From contig OY969418.1 in the NCBI GenBank assembly GCA_963699175.1, forward strand, positions 3,286,001-3,350,000: a stretch of DNA of 64,000 nt, given 5' to 3'. A program made the translations under genes and the position numbers. Below are positions 43,117-52,007 of the stretch, one piece after another (the first letter of the stretch is position 1; each line of letters begins with the position of its first letter). Origin of the DNA: JACPYM01 sp963699175 (GTDB lineage Bacteria > Acidobacteriota > Blastocatellia > RBC074). The notes below the pieces were generated by a model that worked only from the letters and a program-made list of their open reading frames with translations, had not been told where the DNA came from and did not search any database.

Positions 43117-43815
43117 ATGTCTGAAATGGTGGTCCGCAAGTGGGCACTGGCCTGGCTAGCCTTCAGGGAACTGAAGGGAGGCTTCGATCACACGGCAGAA
43201 CAATGGGCAGCACTCAGAGCGCGCGGCTGGTTTGAGGGTCTTGGCTTCTTCGGAAGTACGAGGAAACGGATCGAAGAACGTGTCGCGTCTTCTCCATACT
43301 TCTTTGCTGTCGCATATCATGTGGGGGGAGACCCTTACGCCGCAGGCGACATGATCCACCCCGAGCGTGTTGCCGCTGCCCTTGCGAACCGTAAGAGTGT
43401 AGAGGAATCAGCGCTCTTCCTCGAATCCCAGATCAGCGAAGCCATCCTTAAGTTCAATCTCGACATGGGTCTAAGCGCTCTACGGCAGGGTCACAATACC
43501 GTCGCTTTGAAACGGCTCACTCTGGCGGCCGAGCAAGGGAGCACGGTCGCCCAGTTGGCACTCGGACGCATGTACGCTGAAGGGGTAAGCGCCCCGCAAG
43601 ATCACCTTCTCGCGCACAAGTGGCTGAACCTCGCCGCCCATCGTCTTTCAAAGGCGGACAAGGACCAGGCGATTAAACTCAGACAAACAGTCTCCAAAAC
43701 ACTGTCTTCGGACCGACTCACGGAAGCCGAGATGCTTGCACGGCAGTGGACGCCTAAAACCTGGGATGAACTCACAAGCCTCGATTCACAAGCGGATCAA
43801 GTCCAAGGGGTTTGA
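43117..43815 (+). CDS. Sel1-like repeat protein
   Basis: 232 residues. A Sel1-type repeat pair is visible: QGHNTVALKRLTLAAEQGSTVAQLALGRMYAEGVSAPQDHLLAHKWLNLAAHRL. Before it are helical segments (EQWAALRARGWFEGL, SVEESALFLESQISEAILKF); a proline-poor charged tail follows. Sel1 repeats form helical scaffolds for protein binding. No signal peptide. I took the ATG at 43117, preceded by GGGAGGA; an in-frame GTG at 43105 is possible. No clear link with neighbours. Confidence 0.65.
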   Translation: MSEMVVRKWALAWLAFRELKGGFDHTAEQWAALRARGWFEGLGFFGSTRKRIEERVASSPYFFAVAYHVGGDPYAAGDMIHPERVAAALANRKSVEESALFLESQISEAILKFNLDMGLSALRQGHNTVALKRLTLAAEQGSTVAQLALGRMYAEGVSAPQDHLLAHKWLNLAAHRLSKADKDQAIKLRQTVSKTLSSDRLTEAEMLARQWTPKTWDELTSLDSQADQVQGV

Positions 43816-43935
43816 GAAGTTACTGTCTCTGATGTCTCGTAATCGTAGACAATCAGCTAACATACCGTCAGTTGGCTGGTAGTAGAGTTGGTTGTTAGAT
43901 AAACCTTTCCACCTATCACCAACAACCTACCACTT

Positions 43936-44286
43936 ATGAAAATCCACTTCTGGTACAAAAGCACCTGAACGACCTGCCGCAATGCGCGGAGTTTCCTGCG
44001 CGAAAACATCGGTGTGGACAACTTGATCGAACGCGATTACGCAAAAAAGCCGCTGACTGCTGCGGAGGTCGAAACGATTCTTGGCAACGATGACATTGCC
44101 TCTTTCCTCAACTCTCGCCACGCGCTCTACAAGGAGCGAAACTTCGCCGCAAAGTTGCCGCCGCGCGCTGAGCTGATTCAACTCATCCTGGCCGAGCCGA
44201 ATCTGTTGCGCCGCCCCATTGTGCGCAAAGGTAATCAAGTCGTCATCGGCTTCGATCAGGCGGCGCTGAAAGAACTCGGCAGCTAA
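43936..44286 (+). CDS. Putative selenoprotein of the ArsC/Spx/MgsR family (UGA at catalytic Cys)
   Basis: The frame from ATG 43936 reads MKIHFWYKST, TGA (43966-43968), then TTCRNARSFLRENIGV and continues unbroken to 44286: 116 codons including TGA. Family members have a thioredoxin-fold N-terminus with a C-x-x-C or C-x5-R site (KSTC-T-T-C-R-N-A-R); TGA stands exactly where the first, catalytic Cys should be, and the second Cys14 and Arg15 are kept. The C-terminus has EPNLLRRPIVRKGNQVVIGFD, the family cis-Pro region. Without read-through, the only product would begin at the GTG 44014 and lack the redox strand. No Shine-Dalgarno site is visible. Either a selenocysteine codon or a single nonsense mutation; the exact position and the hairpin downstream favour selenocysteine. 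Confidence 0.6.
43983..44002 (+). promoter_or_regulatory. SECIS-like hairpin downstream of in-frame UGA
   Basis: UGCGCGG (43983-43989) pairs with CCUGCGCG (43995-44002) with one bulged U at 43997, giving seven base pairs and an apical loop AGUUU (43990-43994) with G-U at its second and third positions. It begins 15 bases after the UGA and the loop lies 21 bases after it, within the range I know for bacterial SECIS elements. Inferred from hand folding. Confidence 0.45.
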
Positions 44287-44471
44287 ATAAATCTAGCGAA
44301 GTTTCGCACCCGCCTGTTAATGAATTACCGTTATTTTCGTTTGTATAAAGACAGTTCGCTACGACAGCGGTTCCGCTCACAAAACTAAGCGTGAACCCGG
44401 CCAGCGACAGCAACGTACAGGAGTCAGACACATAATTCTCGTTTCCCTAAGTTATCTGAGGTTCTATCCAT

Positions 44472-45716
44472 ATGCGAAGCTACCTATCATTTTATCTGGA
44501 CGCCTTCAAACTGGCGTTGCAGGCTATCCTGGCCCACAAGCTGCGCGCCTTCCTCACGCTCATCGGCATTATCATCGGCGTTGCGTCGGTCGTGGTGGTG
44601 GGCGCTTCGATCAACGGTTTGAACTCCTACGTCCTGACCACTGTTTCGAAGATGCTGGGCGCGAACCACTTTATGATCGCGCGCATCGCGGTCAACGGCA
44701 GGCTTTCGGAAGAAGAGTGGGAAAAGATGATGCGGCGCAACAAGCGCCTCTACCTAACCGATTACGAGTGGCTAAAAGAGCACTGCAAACAATGTGAGGA
44801 AGTCGGCGCAACCATCGGCAACGGTACCAAGCTCGAACAGAACGGCCAGGAGCTCTTCGGCACGCAGGTCAATGGCGTGACCGCCAACATGGGCGAGATC
44901 GAAAACAAGGACATCGCCGAAGGTCGCTTCATCGCTGAGAGCGAAGAGAAGAATTCCGCGCTCGTAACTGTGATTGGGATGGATGTGCGCGATAAGTTTT
45001 TCCCTGGCGGCAATGTAATCGGCCAGGAACTGAAAGTGCAGGGCTGCCCCTTGCGCATCATCGGTGTCGAGGCTCGGCGCGGTTCGATGTTCGGCAATTC
45101 GCTTGATAACCACCTTTATCTGCCGATCAGCACCTACGGGCACATCTACGGACGCCGCCAGAGCATTAGCCTGCACGGCAATGCCCTGCACCAGGAACAA
45201 TTCGTGGCTGCAATGGATGAAGCTCGTATGGTGATGCGCAATCGTCATAAGCTGACCGGCAATGAAGAAGACGATTTCGGTTTGGTCAACACCGATGCGC
45301 TCAAAAACCAAGTGGATCAATTCACCGGCACGATTGCGCTGGTCGTCACGCCGGTGACCTTGCTGTCGTTGCTGGTCGGCGGCGTGGTCGTGATGAATAT
45401 TATGTTGGTCAGCGTGACCGAGCGCACGTTCGAGATCGGTTTGCGCAAAGCAGTAGGCGCGCGCCGCGGCCAGATCATGCTGCAATTCCTGATCGAATCG
45501 GCGCTGCTCTCTTCGGTCGGCGGTGTGCTGGGGTTACTCCTGGCCTCCGGCATTGCGTGGGCGGTCAAAACAAATACGGCCATTCCGATGGTGGTCACGG
45601 TTGGCTACGTATTGCTGTCTATCCTGGTGTCTGGCGGCATTGGTATGATCGCGGGCATCTATCCGGCTTTCAAAGCCTCGCGACTTGATCCGATTGTGGC
45701 GCTGTCGAAGAGTTAA
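44472..45716 (+). CDS. MacB-type ABC transporter permease, FtsX fold
   Basis: 414 residues. N-terminal helix in AFKLALQAILAHKLRAFLTLIGIIIGVASVVVVGA, a large periplasmic domain (residues about 60-275), and three C-terminal helices: LVVTPVTLLSLLVGGVVVMNIMLVSVTERTFEIGLRKAVGARRG, then IESALLSSVGGVLGLLLASGIAW, and the last with AGIYPAFKASRLDPIVAL. This is the MacB/FtsX mechanotransmission permease. It normally pairs with an ATPase (MacB_ATP or LolD-like), which I do not find in the window. A second permease of the same kind follows after a palindromic repeat, so two half-transporters may form a heterodimer. Confidence 0.9.
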   Translation: MRSYLSFYLDAFKLALQAILAHKLRAFLTLIGIIIGVASVVVVGASINGLNSYVLTTVSKMLGANHFMIARIAVNGRLSEEEWEKMMRRNKRLYLTDYEWLKEHCKQCEEVGATIGNGTKLEQNGQELFGTQVNGVTANMGEIENKDIAEGRFIAESEEKNSALVTVIGMDVRDKFFPGGNVIGQELKVQGCPLRIIGVEARRGSMFGNSLDNHLYLPISTYGHIYGRRQSISLHGNALHQEQFVAAMDEARMVMRNRHKLTGNEEDDFGLVNTDALKNQVDQFTGTIALVVTPVTLLSLLVGGVVVMNIMLVSVTERTFEIGLRKAVGARRGQIMLQFLIESALLSSVGGVLGLLLASGIAWAVKTNTAIPMVVTVGYVLLSILVSGGIGMIAGIYPAFKASRLDPIVALSKS

Positions 45717-45722
45717 GCCCCC

Positions 45723-45819
45723 GTACCGTAGACTGTCAGTCTGCGGTGGACTCGGCGCTTCGCCCTCCGGCTCCTGTGTGCAAAGATCAAGTCATCCGCA
45801 GACTGACAGTCTACGGTAC
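45723..45819. repeat. Intergenic palindrome, GTACCGTAG family
   Basis: Perfect 24-bp inverted repeat: left arm GTACCGTAGACTGTCAGTCT starts at 45723 (arm 45723-45746) and right arm is 45796-45819. It sits between two co-oriented permease genes. Confidence 0.95.
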
Positions 45820-45839
45820 ATTAATCGAAAGGTGCGCTC

Positions 45840-47153
45840 ATGAGAACGCAAAGAGCAATCACGCTCCAACTGGTCGCTAAAGACGCCATGCGCAAGAACT
45901 GGCGCTTACAGAACATATTGCCGGTCGAAACAGTCAAGATGGCGCTGGACACGGTGCGGTCGAACAAGTTCCGCAGCTTCCTGACCGTGCTGGGCATTGT
46001 CATTGGCGTGACCGTAGTGATTGCCGTCGCTTCGATTCTGACAGGTATGCGCCGCAGCATCGTCAATATGATCGAAGATTACGGCACGAATAATATTACG
46101 GCTTTTCACCTGTCCACCGGGCCGCGCATGGGTGGGCGCGACCGCAGCGAATATTATCGCAAGCCGCTCACCGCCGCCGATGGTGAGGCGATTCTTGCGC
46201 AGGCCGACGCCGTCGAAGCCGTCGCCAATTCCGGCTATCTATGGATCAACGATCGTACGCTCAAGTACCGGGGGCTTTCCTACAAGCAAGGCAACCTGCA
46301 AGGTGTTTCAGCCGCTTATGAACGCATCGCCAACGTTTCCTTAGTCGAAGGACGCTTTATCAGCGAAGTGGACGACGAACATCGCCGCCAAGTTTTTGTC
46401 ATCGGCGTGAATGTGGCCGAAGCGCTTTTCCCCAATCAGGCCAGCATCGTGGGATCGGTCGTCACCTGGCAGGGCAAGGAATTTGAAATCATCGGTGTGC
46501 TGGAAAAAAGGAAAGCGGGCTTCTTTGGCGAAAACGACGAGGACAACGCCGTCTTTATGCCTTTCGAGACGGGCCAGAAGCTAGTGCCACGCAGCGAATG
46601 GACGATGCTCAACATTCGCGCTAAGTCAGGCCGCTTGGCCGACGCCTACGATCAGGTCGAACAGATTTTGCGCCGCCAGCGCGGGCTGAAATTCAACCAG
46701 CCGAACAATTTCGACCTTAGCACCGCCGACAAGATGGTCAAACAGTTCGACAGCATCACCGGCTCCATCGGCGTTTTTGCGATTGCAATCTCCGCTGTGG
46801 GTTTGCTGGTCGGCGGCATCGGCGTAATGAACATCATGCTGGTCAGCGTGACTGAACGCACGCGCGAAATCGGTGTGCGCAAGGCCCTCGGCGCGACCCG
46901 CCGCGACATCGTGCGCCAGTTTCTGTTCGAGGCGATGACGCTGACATTTCTCGGCGGCATCCTGGGCGTCCTGTTCGCCGTCGTCGTCAGTTACGTGCTG
47001 ATGTTTTTTATTCCGGCGATTCCGGCAGCGATCCCGGCGTGGGCGGTAATTACGGGCGTGACGGTTTCGATTTTGGTCGGCTTGATCTTTGGCGTCTGGC
47101 CGGCGCGCAAGGCTTCGCGGCTCGATCCGATTGAGTGTTTGCGCTACGAGTGA
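45840..47153 (+). CDS. MacB-type ABC transporter permease, second copy
   Basis: 437 residues. N-terminal TM helix (FRSFLTVLGIVIGVTVVIAVASIL) after a basic leader, a periplasmic domain with PRMGGRDRSEYYRKPLTAADGEAILAQ, and C-terminal helices SAVGLLVGGIGVMNIMLVSVTERTREIGVRKALGATRRDIVRQFLFEAMTLTFLGGILGVLF and an end LIFGVWPARKASRLDPIECLRYE, all standard for the family. It is more canonical than the first copy. Together the two genes suggest a macrolide/lipoprotein-type exporter missing its ATPase here. Confidence 0.92.
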   Translation: MRTQRAITLQLVAKDAMRKNWRLQNILPVETVKMALDTVRSNKFRSFLTVLGIVIGVTVVIAVASILTGMRRSIVNMIEDYGTNNITAFHLSTGPRMGGRDRSEYYRKPLTAADGEAILAQADAVEAVANSGYLWINDRTLKYRGLSYKQGNLQGVSAAYERIANVSLVEGRFISEVDDEHRRQVFVIGVNVAEALFPNQASIVGSVVTWQGKEFEIIGVLEKRKAGFFGENDEDNAVFMPFETGQKLVPRSEWTMLNIRAKSGRLADAYDQVEQILRRQRGLKFNQPNNFDLSTADKMVKQFDSITGSIGVFAIAISAVGLLVGGIGVMNIMLVSVTERTREIGVRKALGATRRDIVRQFLFEAMTLTFLGGILGVLFAVVVSYVLMFFIPAIPAAIPAWAVITGVTVSILVGLIFGVWPARKASRLDPIECLRYE

Positions 47154-47199
47154 CAACGTTGCTGCCCAGGTTGCGAGCCTGTTGAATAATAGCGCAACT

Positions 47200-47270
47200 G
47201 ATAAACAATACCGGCCTGCGGTTTTCACTGGTATGTAGCCAGCAGAAGACCGCAGGCCGTGTTGTTTATC
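47200..47270. terminator. Long stem-loop between convergent genes
   Basis: GATAAACAATACCGGCCTGC from 47200 (arm to 47226) pairs with 47245-47270, nearly perfect over about 25 bp with one bulge. It separates the second permease gene from the RNase E/G gene, which run toward each other, so a two-way terminator is likely. Confidence 0.8.
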
Positions 47271-47288
47271 AAACCAAGCAATCAGACT

Positions 47289-50186
47289 TTACGCCAGCGC
47301 AATATCGAACTGCTCCTGATGCACTGCCGGATCGCTCTTGAGCGACACCACGCCACCCAGGTAGGACTCGATCTCCTGCAACACATCGCGCTCGGAACTG
47401 CGCAACGCTTTGGCCACGTCGGGGTGAACGCGCAGGATGACTTCGTTGGCGTCGTCTACCTCTTTCGAGATACGGCGCGCTTCGGCCAGAATTTCGTAGC
47501 TGATAGTTTGCGCACTCTTGACCATGCCGCCGCCACCGCAGTAGCTGCACGGCGTGCAGAGCGTGCGTTCGAGCGATTGCTTGACGCGTTTGCGCGTAAT
47601 GGCGACCAGGCCGAAATCGTTGAACTGGAGAACCTTCGAGGGCGCTTTGTCCGAGCGCATCTCGTATTCGAGCGCCTGCAAGACTTTCGCGCGATTGCGC
47701 CGTTCCTCCATATCAATGAAATCGAGCACGATGATGCCGCCCAAGTCACGTAGACGAATCTGGCGCACGATCTCTTTGGCCGCTTCTAGGTTGGTCTTGA
47801 CGATGGTGTCTTCCAAGCGGTTCGACTTGCCGACGAACTTGCCGGTGTTGACGTCAATCGCGACCAGGGCTTCGGTCTGGTTGATGACGATGTAGCCGCC
47901 TGATTTCAACCAGACGCGCGGTTTGACGGCCTTGTCAATTTCGGGCTGCACGCCGTAGTGATCGAGGATCGGCGTGTCTTTGGTGTAGAGCTTGACGCGG
48001 TTGACCATCTTCGGCGCGAAGCGGTGGACGAAATCCACCATGCGCTCATACTCCTCTTCGTTGTCCACGCGGATGGCGCTGAAATCGCTCGAAAGCTGGT
48101 CGCGCAGTATGCGCTGCACCAAGTCCAGGTCGCGGTGGATGATCGCCGGGGCTTTGACGCGGTCGGCGCGGCGACGCATCTCGGTCCAGGTGCGCAACAG
48201 GTAGTTCATATCGTCGCGTAGGTCTTCGGTCGTGCAGCCGTGCGCGGCGGTGCGCACGATGAAGCCGCCTGTGCCGTTCGCTTCGGCGCGTAGTTGATGG
48301 AGCGTGCGTTTCAGGCGTTGGCGCTCTTCATCGGTGCCGATCTTGCGCGAGACGCCGATGTGTTCGACGGTCGGCATATAGACGATATAGCGACCTGGCA
48401 AGGCGACGTGCGAAGTGATGCGCGCGCCTTTCTGGCCGATGGGTTCTTTGGCAATCTGGACGATGATCTCCTGGCCTTCGCGCAAGAGGTCGGTAATGAC
48501 AGGGCGTTGGTAGCGGTTCTGTTGACTGCTGCCGCCATTGCCGCGACGAGGCGGGCCGCTTGGCGCGGGGGCAGGTGCGGCCACGTACAGGGGCACGGGC
48601 ACGGGCGCGGCTTCTTCCTGTTCTGTCTCGTCGTATTCTTCCGTATCGGCGGTCGCTTCGGTAGCGTGCGTGCGACGCGGTGGGAAATTGCGACGGCGGC
48701 CTCGACCACCACGGCGCGTCGCCATCTCGCCACGGCGCGGGCGTTGGCGCACTTGCGCGGTGGCGTCTTCCAGCGGCTCTTCGGCAGGCTCATCCTCTGA
48801 CAAAGAGAGCGGCAGGACTTCGACATCGCCTTGCAATTCGACGACGTTGATCTCTTTCTTCGCTGCACGCCGCGCGTCTGCCGGAGTCACGTCTTCAAGC
48901 ACATCATCCACCTCGGTGGATAAATCTCTGGTGCGGCGCTCCGCGTACGGCGAGAATTCGCGGAAATGGCGTTCGGTCTCTGGCCAAGTTGTGTCTAGTT
49001 CTTCTGCCGTGGTCTCTGCCGAGTGCGCTTGCTCGCTTGATGACGCGCCAGCTTCGCCAGGCAGTTCAGCTTGTCTGCCGGACTCAACTTCGCGATGGGC
49101 TTCGTCAGTATGCACACCCTCCGGCTCATCACTGATGCGCTCGAACCCGGCGGGCCGGCCAAGCGAACTGGCGAGCGAGCCGACTTTCACATCAGGTGTC
49201 GGTTCGACTTCCAGCAAAGAGCTGCGAAACTCTTCAGCGCGAAAATGTCCGGCGATGCGTTCCTGCATCAGCGCGTCCTTGAGCAGATCACCAGTTTCCT
49301 GCTCGCTCTCGTCGTCCACAATACGCTCGAACGGATTGTGGTGTACAAGCACAAAGGGTTTCCGGTGACCTTCCTGAATTTCTTCATCGGCTTCTTCGGT
49401 CACCTCTTCGGCAACTTCCGCTGGCTCAGCTACGTCGCTCACCTCGGCGGCTTCAGCGTCGATAATATCAGAGCCGAGGCCGCGACGGCGACGGCGACGG
49501 CGACGGCGACTGGGCGATTCGTCTGTATATTCCGAGTCTTCCAGTGTCTCAGCCGCAACTTCGCTCTCCGGCGTCTCCGCGGCAGCAATTACTGGCGCTT
49601 CGACAATCCGCTCTGGTTCGGGGTCGGCGTAGCGCAGGCGAACGCGGCGGCGTTGGCGTGGGTCACGTTTTTCGGGGATCACTTCTTCTGCTTCAATTAT
49701 CGGGCTGGCAATCACATCACCCACGCCGTTGATGATGACGCTGGTGCTAGTCAGCAATTCATCACCGGGCGCGGGTTCGACCTCCGGTTCCTCGCTCAAC
49801 TCTTCGATGTGACGCATGGCGGCAACGGCTAGTTCCGAGTCGCGCTCATCTTCGGCTGTGCGAGTGGCTTCATAAGCGGCCTCGCGCGGCTGGCGTGGGC
49901 GGTCACGGTAAGACGGGCGCTGCGGGCGCTCTTCTTCGACCTCCTCATCGAGTTCTTCATCGAAGAAGTCCGAGACGTAGAGGAAGGAGTCGCGCTCCAA
50001 GCCGATGTCTACGAAGGCCGATTGCATGCCGGGCAAAACTTTCATCACACGGCCTTTGTAAATGTTGCCGACGATGCCCTGGTTCTCATCACCGCGTTCG
50101 ACGTAAAACTCAGTTACGACATCGTCTTCGACAATGGCGATCTTCTTTTCGCGTCCGTTGACGCTGACGATCAATTCTTTCGACAT
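47289..50186 (-). CDS. Ribonuclease E/G family protein
   Basis: 965 residues from the ATG at 50186, preceded by AGGAGAAT; a longer frame to 50210 is less likely. The S1 domain starts normally (NIYKGRVMKVLPGMQSAFVDIGLERDSFLYVSDFF, to about residue 79) but is then interrupted by about 475 residues of acidic, Arg/Pro-rich low-complexity sequence before resuming at about 560 (PVITDLLREGQEIIVQIAKEPIGQKG). The catalytic core follows: SKKIGT-like region, LVAIDVNTGKFVGKSNRLEDTIVKTN, IIVLDFIDMEERRNRAKVL, the Zn link CTPCSYCGGGG. The enzyme cuts single-stranded RNA and matures rRNA and mRNA. The insertion probably serves partner or membrane binding, as the C-terminal scaffold does in E. coli; that is inference. 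Confidence 0.92.
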   Translation of the reverse strand: MSKELIVSVNGREKKIAIVEDDVVTEFYVERGDENQGIVGNIYKGRVMKVLPGMQSAFVDIGLERDSFLYVSDFFDEELDEEVEEERPQRPSYRDRPRQPREAAYEATRTAEDERDSELAVAAMRHIEELSEEPEVEPAPGDELLTSTSVIINGVGDVIASPIIEAEEVIPEKRDPRQRRRVRLRYADPEPERIVEAPVIAAAETPESEVAAETLEDSEYTDESPSRRRRRRRRRGLGSDIIDAEAAEVSDVAEPAEVAEEVTEEADEEIQEGHRKPFVLVHHNPFERIVDDESEQETGDLLKDALMQERIAGHFRAEEFRSSLLEVEPTPDVKVGSLASSLGRPAGFERISDEPEGVHTDEAHREVESGRQAELPGEAGASSSEQAHSAETTAEELDTTWPETERHFREFSPYAERRTRDLSTEVDDVLEDVTPADARRAAKKEINVVELQGDVEVLPLSLSEDEPAEEPLEDATAQVRQRPRRGEMATRRGGRGRRRNFPPRRTHATEATADTEEYDETEQEEAAPVPVPLYVAAPAPAPSGPPRRGNGGSSQQNRYQRPVITDLLREGQEIIVQIAKEPIGQKGARITSHVALPGRYIVYMPTVEHIGVSRKIGTDEERQRLKRTLHQLRAEANGTGGFIVRTAAHGCTTEDLRDDMNYLLRTWTEMRRRADRVKAPAIIHRDLDLVQRILRDQLSSDFSAIRVDNEEEYERMVDFVHRFAPKMVNRVKLYTKDTPILDHYGVQPEIDKAVKPRVWLKSGGYIVINQTEALVAIDVNTGKFVGKSNRLEDTIVKTNLEAAKEIVRQIRLRDLGGIIVLDFIDMEERRNRAKVLQALEYEMRSDKAPSKVLQFNDFGLVAITRKRVKQSLERTLCTPCSYCGGGGMVKSAQTISYEILAEARRISKEVDDANEVILRVHPDVAKALRSSERDVLQEIESYLGGVVSLKSDPAVHQEQFDIALA
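49482..49510. repeat. GACGGC microsatellite within RNase E/G insertion
   Basis: A run of (GACGGC) units, 29 bases long, that encodes ten or so consecutive Arg residues on the minus strand. It is prone to slippage. Confidence 0.85.
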
Positions 50187-50813
50187 TCTATTCTCCTGTC
50201 GGTATGACACACGCAGCAGGGCTTAGGGCAATGCTTGCTTGCTCGTTCATCCTGCAATGACTGCGGTGTCGCAGTATGGTGAGCTGAATGGCCGTTGGTC
50301 TGGCAGACGTTGAATTGGCTCGCCGCGTGGGCGGCGCTCGGATTGTTAGGCCGAAACTTTGCCGTAGGCTATGTGAGCCTGCGGCGGACTCCTAGCGACG
50401 ACGTAGTGGATTCTGGTGGGTTACTCCATTCTGGACTGCCGCAAATCGTGCCCAATCTGCGGTACATCACTGTCGTCACTTTGCTCAAATGGCCTGACTT
50501 ACACCAAGTCAATTTCAACTGCCGCCCGTGCGGCAAAAACCTTTCCAAGACCTTTGACGGTTGACCCGCTTGCTCACTGCCTAGCGCGGCAAACGTGTCA
50601 CTCACCAGCGTTAATAGTACGGTCACAGCGCGCCGAGGCTTAATCAGTCAGCGCGGCCACAACCGAGTTGTCACCTGATCAAGGGAACTTGTTCGGCGTC
50701 GGCCTCCGGTCGTTTTAAGCTTTGCCCGGGCTGTCGGCTCTCTCAAGCTGGCTTCAGGTGCGCCAACTCAAGTTTCGAAGCTCGAATTCGGGCTTCGAAA
50801 TACGCGCAAAGCG
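50187..50813. other. Intergenic region between RNase E/G and rodA
   Basis: 627 bases. GCCGTAGGCTATGTGAGCCT at 50361-50380 and following GCGGCGGACTCC form the left half of a GTACCGTAG-family palindrome; the matching right arm (about 50440-50466, ending GCGGTAC) is degraded. No convincing reading frame or RNA gene is seen. Confidence 0.5.
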
Positions 50814-51929
50814 TTAATTCACAAACCGGCGCAAACGCACATTCATCGCCAGTCCCAGCCCGAAAAACACGGCCAACACTGACGACCTGCCGAAGCTCAT
50901 GAGTGGCAGCGGGATGCCCATAATCGGCAAGAGCCGCACGACCATCCCGACGCTGACGGTAACGTGATACAACAGCAGCGCAGCAAAGCCCCCCACGAGC
51001 AGCAGCCCCGTGCGGTCGCGCGCTTGCCGGGCGATCAAGAACAATCGCGTGATGATCAACAGATACGCCACCATCAGCCCAAAGCTGCCCAGGAAACCTG
51101 TTTCCTCACCAGCCACGGCAAAGATGAAATCCGTGTGAACTTCGGGGACGAAACCGAGCGCCCCCTGTGTCCCTTGACCAATCCCTCTCCCCAGCAAGCC
51201 ACCCGAACCGACGGCAATTTCCGACTGGTCGTTCTGGTAGCTATACCGCTTCTCGGCCTGCTCCTTGCAGTAGACGGCCTTGATGCGTTGAATCTTGTAA
51301 CTCGTACTCGAGCTGCTGCAAACCTTCGGGATGCCGAGGCCCAGTGCCAGGATCAACGCACACACGGCGGCTGCGATCCAAGTCCAACGCATACCGGCGA
51401 GGAAGAGCAACGCAGCCAGGATAGAGGTAAAACTGAGCGTGCTGCCGGTGTCGTTTTCGAGGAAAACGAGCACCGTCGGCACAATCCAGATGGCGCTTGC
51501 CACCAGGACCGTCCGCAGTTTCATCGGACGTTCGCGCACGTCGGCCAGATAGCGCGTGAGCATCAACAGTGTGAAGAGCTTGGCAAACTCCGAGGGCTGC
51601 AAACGCATGACCCCCAGGTTGAGCCAACTCTTGTTACCATTGACCACATCACCCAAGGGCGTGAGCACCAGGATGAGTAACACTACGCCGGCGGCGTAAA
51701 AGTAGTGTGACGCGCCGACGATGACACGATAGTCGTAGACCATCGTCACCAGCATCACTACTAAACCTGCGGCGATTCCCCACAACTGATTGCGCCACGA
51801 GCCGGCCAGAAACGGGCGCGCGGTTTCGGCGCTGGAAATTTCGATCACGCCGAAGAGGGCGACGGCCAGCGCGAGCGCGAGCAGCCACCAATCGAAATCC
51901 TTGATCGTTCTTTGGGAAATGCCAAACAT
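50814..51929 (-). CDS. rodA: Rod shape-determining glycosyltransferase RodA
   Basis: 371 residues, about ten membrane segments. SEDS family features: GDVVNGNKSWLNLGVMRLQPSEFAKLFTLLMLTRYL, the FVPEVHTDFIFAVAGEETGFLG segment with the essential Asp/Glu, and C-terminal GMVVRLLPIMGIPLPLMSFGRSSVLAVFFGLGLAMNV. RodA polymerises lipid II into glycan in the elongasome with PBP2. It is the last gene of the mreB-mreC-mreD-mrdA-rodA operon but is separated from mrdA by a 27-bp palindrome. Confidence 0.94.
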   Translation of the reverse strand: MFGISQRTIKDFDWWLLALALAVALFGVIEISSAETARPFLAGSWRNQLWGIAAGLVVMLVTMVYDYRVIVGASHYFYAAGVVLLILVLTPLGDVVNGNKSWLNLGVMRLQPSEFAKLFTLLMLTRYLADVRERPMKLRTVLVASAIWIVPTVLVFLENDTGSTLSFTSILAALLFLAGMRWTWIAAAVCALILALGLGIPKVCSSSSTSYKIQRIKAVYCKEQAEKRYSYQNDQSEIAVGSGGLLGRGIGQGTQGALGFVPEVHTDFIFAVAGEETGFLGSFGLMVAYLLIITRLFLIARQARDRTGLLLVGGFAALLLYHVTVSVGMVVRLLPIMGIPLPLMSFGRSSVLAVFFGLGLAMNVRLRRFVN

Positions 51930-51937
51930 AAATTCGG

Positions 51938-52007
51938 GTTTGGAGTCCCGCCTTCAGGCGGCTGGTTTGATTGCTCAGCCCAGCCGCCTGAAGGCGGGAC
52001 TCCAAAC
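51938..52007. repeat. Intergenic palindrome, GAGTCCCGCC family, inside the rod operon
   Basis: Perfect 27-bp inverted repeat: left arm 51938-51964 (starts GTTTGGAGTCCCGCC), right arm 51981-52007, loop of 16 bases. It ends one base before the mrdA stop codon and starts 8 bases from the rodA start. Same family as 41003-41063. Confidence 0.95.
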
